Source: a virus. From it: 64,000 nucleotides of DNA. Location: positions 1-64,000 of IMG/VR virus record IMGVR_UViG_3300032116_000057. The stretch is one strand, 5' to 3'. Numbering within the stretch: the first letter of the stretch is position 1; every line of letters starts with the position of its first letter. The notes beneath the pieces were generated by a model, which was not told where the DNA came from, did no database searches, and worked only from the letters and a program-made list of their open reading frames with translations. The translations under genes were made by a program, and so were the position numbers. Below are positions 60,521 through 64,000 of the stretch, in pieces.

Positions 60521-62478
60521 CTATTTACTACCTTTACATCTGCTAACAAAGGTATGTTCAATGCTTTGATGCCTTCCATAGCTTGACGAATTGCTTCAGC
60601 TGTTTGCTCAGCAACATCTGCTGGCGTTACTGTAACTAACTCATCGTGTACCGTAAGAATAAGGCCTGCCCCTTCCGGGATCATTTTGTTAGCCCTAATC
60701 ATAGCAAGTTTAATTAGGTCAGCTGCCGACCCCTGTATAACCGTGTTAAAAGCTTGACGTTCAGCACGAGAACGCTTCCAAATTTCTGAGGATCTAAGAT
60801 CAGGCAAATACCTGCGCCTCTTTAAAAGAGTGCTGGCGTAAGGTATGGGAGACTGACGCTTGCTTTCAGCTATAACTAGTCGTTTATACCTAGAAACAGA
60901 GGGAAACTTTCTGGAAAACTCATCAAGTAATTCTTTTGCTTCCGATAAAGAACACCCAATCGATGTAGAGATTTTATCTGGGCCAACACCGTAAGCTAGG
61001 GATAAGACAAGAACCTTTCCAGCTTTTCTATCTACACCCATAGTATCTCCGATAGTGGTATAGATATCCTCCCCGTTAAGATATGCCTCGCACATAATAC
61101 GGTCCCCACTAAAGGATGCAATAACTCTAGGCTCAATCTGACTATAGTCAGCAACAACTAGCTGATGACCTTCTGGCGCTACAAACAGATTTCTAATAGC
61201 TTTTCCATTGGCGGTGTGTGGTGCTGGCACATTTTGTAGGTTTGGATTTCTACTAGAAAATCGACCTGTCTCTGCCCCATACTGAACAAAGTCTGTATGA
61301 ATTCGGCCTTTATTAAGCAAAGCCTTCTTAGCAACAATCTTTGATTTGCCGCCTAAAGTTCTAGTTATATCCCCACCAAGGTAGGGAATCACATAGGTAG
61401 TCAACAACTTATTTAAATCAGAGTACTGAATAAGGCTATCTACTAACTCATCCTTACCAGCAAAAGCCTGTAGAGCCGGCTCAGCAACTGAGTAGTCGGC
61501 AACTGTTGGTGTAAGACCCTGATCGATTCTCTTCTGTCCTGCCGGAGTTAATACCTTTGGCTTTAGTCCTCGTCCCCCAACTGTTTTGGGAGAATACAAA
61601 AGCTTTTGTTTTTCTGGAACACTGTTGATATTAAAAGCTTTGCCGGCATTTTTATATATATCTGCCTTAGTTTGTTCTAGCTGCTCTTCTAAGTTAATCT
61701 TAAGAGAAGAAAGCTCACTAACATCGATGTCTGCTCCCCGCAGCTCCATGTTGCAAATAACCTCTAGTACGTCCATCTCTAAAGCAAAAATACCTTGTAA
61801 TCCATCAATTTTTAAACGATCTGAGTAGTTTAAGTAAAGCTTCCAGGTCCACTCGGCATCCAAGGCTGAGTATTTAGCAACCTCATCAAAGCTGTGAGAC
61901 TCTACGTGAGCTCCGACTCCCTTAACCATATTGTATTTAAACTCACGCTCAAGGCAATCGTCAAGACCTAAACTGTTGCGAACTTGGTTATCTAATATAA
62001 ACGCTGCATTAAGGGTACAAGCGTAAGGCTGTGCAGGTAACTGCCCCAAATACTTTGTAATGCTTTGTAGATCAAACTTTAAGTTATGACCGACTTTAAT
62101 CTTGTCACTTAAAAATAATGGTTTCAATGCTGAAAAGACTTCAGCTGGAGTTAATTGCTTGGGTGGCTCACTAAAGATGCGCTTAGCCTTACGTTCATCT
62201 TTACTGTAATCGATAGGACGAAGCTCTAGTCCTTTAAGCACTCGTGCGTGTGCGGAAGGCAGTAGTGGATATTCAACACGCAAAAAATCTCCGTTGGGAT
62301 GTCCCATAGGTATGACATCTACTCTGTCATGTGTTGCTAAAGATATCCATACAACAACGTTTTGTCGTGGATCTCCTCTGTGATCGCCCATGCTCTCGAC
62401 GTCAAATGCAAAAGCATCTACTTGTTCATAGGCTGAAACTAATTCTTGTAACTGTTTAGTGGTCGTAATAATATTCAT
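60502..62478 (-). CDS. polA: DNA polymerase I (family A) with 3'-5' exonuclease
   Basis: 658 residues. Exonuclease motifs FAFDVESM (D26, E28), GHNLKFD and YSALDAEW; polymerase motif A VVADYSQIEP (D444), motif B RKAGKVLVLSLAYG (484-497), motif C TVHDE (611-613). The position equivalent to E. coli F762 is Leu492, a choice reported in aquatic phages with slower or temperate-like replication. No 5'-3' nuclease domain. It replicates the phage genome. Confidence 0.95.
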   Translation of the reverse strand: MNIITTTKQLQELVSAYEQVDAFAFDVESMGDHRGDPRQNVVVWISLATHDRVDVIPMGHPNGDFLRVEYPLLPSAHARVLKGLELRPIDYSKDERKAKRIFSEPPKQLTPAEVFSALKPLFLSDKIKVGHNLKFDLQSITKYLGQLPAQPYACTLNAAFILDNQVRNSLGLDDCLEREFKYNMVKGVGAHVESHSFDEVAKYSALDAEWTWKLYLNYSDRLKIDGLQGIFALEMDVLEVICNMELRGADIDVSELSSLKINLEEQLEQTKADIYKNAGKAFNINSVPEKQKLLYSPKTVGGRGLKPKVLTPAGQKRIDQGLTPTVADYSVAEPALQAFAGKDELVDSLIQYSDLNKLLTTYVIPYLGGDITRTLGGKSKIVAKKALLNKGRIHTDFVQYGAETGRFSSRNPNLQNVPAPHTANGKAIRNLFVAPEGHQLVVADYSQIEPRVIASFSGDRIMCEAYLNGEDIYTTIGDTMGVDRKAGKVLVLSLAYGVGPDKISTSIGCSLSEAKELLDEFSRKFPSVSRYKRLVIAESKRQSPIPYASTLLKRRRYLPDLRSSEIWKRSRAERQAFNTVIQGSAADLIKLAMIRANKMIPEGAGLILTVHDELVTVTPADVAEQTAEAIRQAMEGIKALNIPLLADVKVVNRWGEAK

Positions 62479-62495
62479 GGGTCTCCTGTTTAAGT

Positions 62496-62545
62496 GTTAG
62501 GAGCCGGGGAAGAGAAAGGAGGTTAAACAAAACCCGGCTCCTAAC
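62496..62545 (-). terminator. Strong hairpin upstream of polA
   Basis: GTTAGGAGCCGGG pairs with CCCGGCTCCTAAC, a perfect 13-bp stem. It lies between the SSB-like gene and polA; without a following U run it may attenuate or process the transcript rather than end it. Confidence 0.6.
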
Positions 62546-62557
62546 AACGATGATTGG

Positions 62558-63268
62558 TTATGCCTGTCCAGCTAGTTCTCGAGCTACCTCTTCCAACTCG
62601 GACTTACTCGGGATGTAGAGGGCATCCGGGCCAAGTGGCTTGAGGGGTTTAATTAGCTCTGCAGCTGCGACAGGGTCGATGTCCCAGTCATCAGCAAGAT
62701 CGCGCTCTTTAACAGGAGTAATAGAGTACGCGGTCTTGGTTCCAGTACCAGACTTGCTCACTGCCCAGTAAAGATCTGAGCGGTCAAGTGGTCCAGTCTT
62801 TTTATCCATGTGCAACTTCTCAAGTTGTCCACATAGACGAACGCCAACAATCATCAACTGAAGTTGTGGTTCTTCTTCAGATAGATTTAGAACAGTAAAA
62901 GCAAACTTCTGTGAAGGTACGCTTCCTACTGCGATTAATGGATCTCCTTCTCCAATACTAATGAATGATTTTTTTCCTTGACGATTTACCCAATGCTGCA
63001 TAAAAGTCATTGGCTCTCCAGAAATAAATTTGATTAGCTTAACGTCTTCTTCAAATCTAAAATCAGTAGCGTACTTCTGATTAGATTTAGCTACTGCTTT
63101 CTTTGCAGCAGCCCAACCACTTTGGATTGAAGAAGAGCGATTAGTTGTATCGTTTTCATCTTCTTGGGTAAAAATTTCCTCCAGCTCAGATGCTGAAGGT
63201 GTGTGAGGTTGTGCGTCAACATAACTGTCTAAGTTAGGTGTTTCTGTCTTTTCAATTCGAATACCCAT
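62558..63268 (-). CDS. Putative single-stranded DNA-binding protein
   Basis: 236 residues. After an acidic, disordered N-terminus, the core VKLIKFISGEPMTFMQHWVN, SFISIGE, KFAFTVLNLSEEEPQLQLMI resembles the OB-fold of phage SSBs, but no zinc ligands are seen. Adjacent to PolA, where such proteins are usually encoded. Acidic C-terminus is not obvious. The assignment is tentative. Confidence 0.5.
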   Translation of the reverse strand: MGIRIEKTETPNLDSYVDAQPHTPSASELEEIFTQEDENDTTNRSSSIQSGWAAAKKAVAKSNQKYATDFRFEEDVKLIKFISGEPMTFMQHWVNRQGKKSFISIGEGDPLIAVGSVPSQKFAFTVLNLSEEEPQLQLMIVGVRLCGQLEKLHMDKKTGPLDRSDLYWAVSKSGTGTKTAYSITPVKERDLADDWDIDPVAAAELIKPLKPLGPDALYIPSKSELEEVARELAGQA

Positions 63269-63319
63269 TCTGGGGTACTCCTTTCATAGGATCATAGGAT
63301 CATTGGTCATAGGTCAAAT

Positions 63320-63790
63320 TCAAGAAACGGCTGTTTCTTGAGAGTGAATCTTACTCCATTTTTCCATCAACTCAATTGATAGATCTGGATATCGATTCCA
63401 ATCAACCCGAGGGGCTCCTAAGAGCTCTCTAGATTGAAAGCTTTCAATGGTGGTTTCAATAATTGCTCTGCTGTACATCCGCCATCCTGGCTTCTTTACA
63501 CCATCTACAATCACTGACTTAAGTCTATAGGGTGCACGAGGTATGTACCCCTTACGTTCCCACAACCTAAGCGTAACCAGCGGTCTGTTTAGCGCCAGGG
63601 ACAGAGCCCCGGCACTGAACAATTCTATACTCTTTCCGTTAGGAAGAGTCTTCAGTTGGGGCTCTGAATCCCAGGCAGTAGACAGCTGTTTTACAGGTTT
63701 AGCGTTAGGGTTTGGTTCCCGACGCTTACGTTTTGATCCCGGATAGTAATCGTCCAGGTCACTAAACAGTTTGTCTACTTCGTCGCTCAT
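63320..63790 (-). CDS. MerR-like DNA-binding protein
   Basis: 156 residues. IELFSAGALSLALNRPLVTL then RLWERKGYIPRAPYR is a MerR-type helix-turn-helix with wing. N-terminus is charged and disordered. It probably regulates early genes or recognises DNA. Overlaps the next upstream gene by 4 bases. Confidence 0.65.
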   Translation of the reverse strand: MSDEVDKLFSDLDDYYPGSKRKRREPNPNAKPVKQLSTAWDSEPQLKTLPNGKSIELFSAGALSLALNRPLVTLRLWERKGYIPRAPYRLKSVIVDGVKKPGWRMYSRAIIETTIESFQSRELLGAPRVDWNRYPDLSIELMEKWSKIHSQETAVS

Positions 63791-64000
63791 GATTTACTTG
63801 TAATAAACGCCCACGTAATTTTCTTTGGAAACATAGCGTCCACATCTTCCTCTGTGAGTTTTCCCTCATAGAGTGCAGCCATAACCTCATCCTCAGCAAC
63901 TGTTGGGATAGGCTTGATACAGCGATCTGCTAATCCTTTTTGAGTAAGAATTAGAATTGCTGCATCCATATCAAGACTTTGTGAAACTCTGCGTTCCCGC
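63787..64000 (-). CDS. Hypothetical protein, probably incomplete
   Basis: The frame stays open past an internal ATG (63967-63969) to the window edge, and that ATG has no good ribosome binding site, so the N-terminus likely lies outside. C-terminal 60 residues read MDAAILILTQKGLADRCIKP then EDEVMAALYEGKLTEEDVDA. Function unknown. Confidence 0.5.
   Translation of the reverse strand, partial: RERRVSQSLDMDAAILILTQKGLADRCIKPIPTVAEDEVMAALYEGKLTEEDVDAMFPKKITWAFITSKS

Overview
The window is a 64 kb internal segment of a tailed double-stranded DNA bacteriophage genome. It has a head-packaging cluster (large terminase, portal, scaffold, N4-gp56-type major capsid protein), a long fibre/adhesin block, two separate lysis modules, and a replication/recombination module (PolA, RecA, nucleases, B12-dependent ribonucleotide reductase). 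A WhiB-like regulator, a PASTA-domain virion protein, a DUF7455-type zinc protein and a proteasome-beta-like Ntn hydrolase all point to an actinobacterial host. The AT-rich composition and the aquatic-phage look of several structural proteins suggest, by inference only, a freshwater actinobacterium. No tape measure or tail-tube gene is visible; these may lie beyond the left edge.

Layout. 1-10.4 kb (minus strand): fibres and adhesins, including collagen-like proteins, a coiled-coil fibre, a propeller-like 948-residue adhesin, and an FkbM methyltransferase/glycosyltransferase-like pair. 10.4-17.6 kb (minus): head and packaging genes. 17.6-25.1 kb: a plus-strand secreted muralytic enzyme facing a minus-strand run of small zinc or basic proteins, a 937-residue disordered protein, the PASTA protein, the Ntn hydrolase and a KTSC-domain protein. 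25.1-37.9 kb (plus): an accessory cluster of small unknown genes, interrupted by three gene-free intervals of 500-620 nt that are rich in RNA-like hairpins with G-U wobbles, followed by a MoxR-type AAA+ ATPase with an HExxH/VWA partner, a pyrimidine-dimer glycosylase-like protein and an Api92-like protein. 37.9-49.2 kb (minus): class II ribonucleotide reductase, a TGT/DpdA-like barrel protein with a nucleotidyltransferase-like and a HAD-like partner, then a dense array of small, basic, overlapping unknown genes and a holin. 49.3-53.5 kb (plus): a giant secreted Pro/Ser/Thr-rich protein that appears to lack a standard start codon, a small membrane protein, a lipoprotein, a second holin-like protein and a CHAP endolysin. 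53.5-64 kb (minus): metallophosphoesterase, SpoVS-like protein, two PD-(D/E)XK resolvase-like nucleases, dNMP kinase, Cas4-like nuclease, WhiB, RecA, PolA, an SSB-like protein and a MerR-like protein.

How the parts fit. The replication module builds and repairs the genome, with nucleotides supplied by the cobalamin-dependent reductase and the dNMP kinase. WhiB, MerR-like and zinc-ribbon proteins are candidate regulators. The AAA+/VWA pair may act as a chaperone or chelatase; a cobalt-chelatase role serving the B12-dependent reductase is an attractive but unproven idea. The most unusual material is the three structured gene-free intervals in the 25.9-31.9 kb plus-strand cluster. Strand-specific wobble pairs and a 16-bp long-range stem ending just before a ribosome binding site suggest unannotated structured RNAs. 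I found no convincing tRNA, CRISPR array or insertion sequence.
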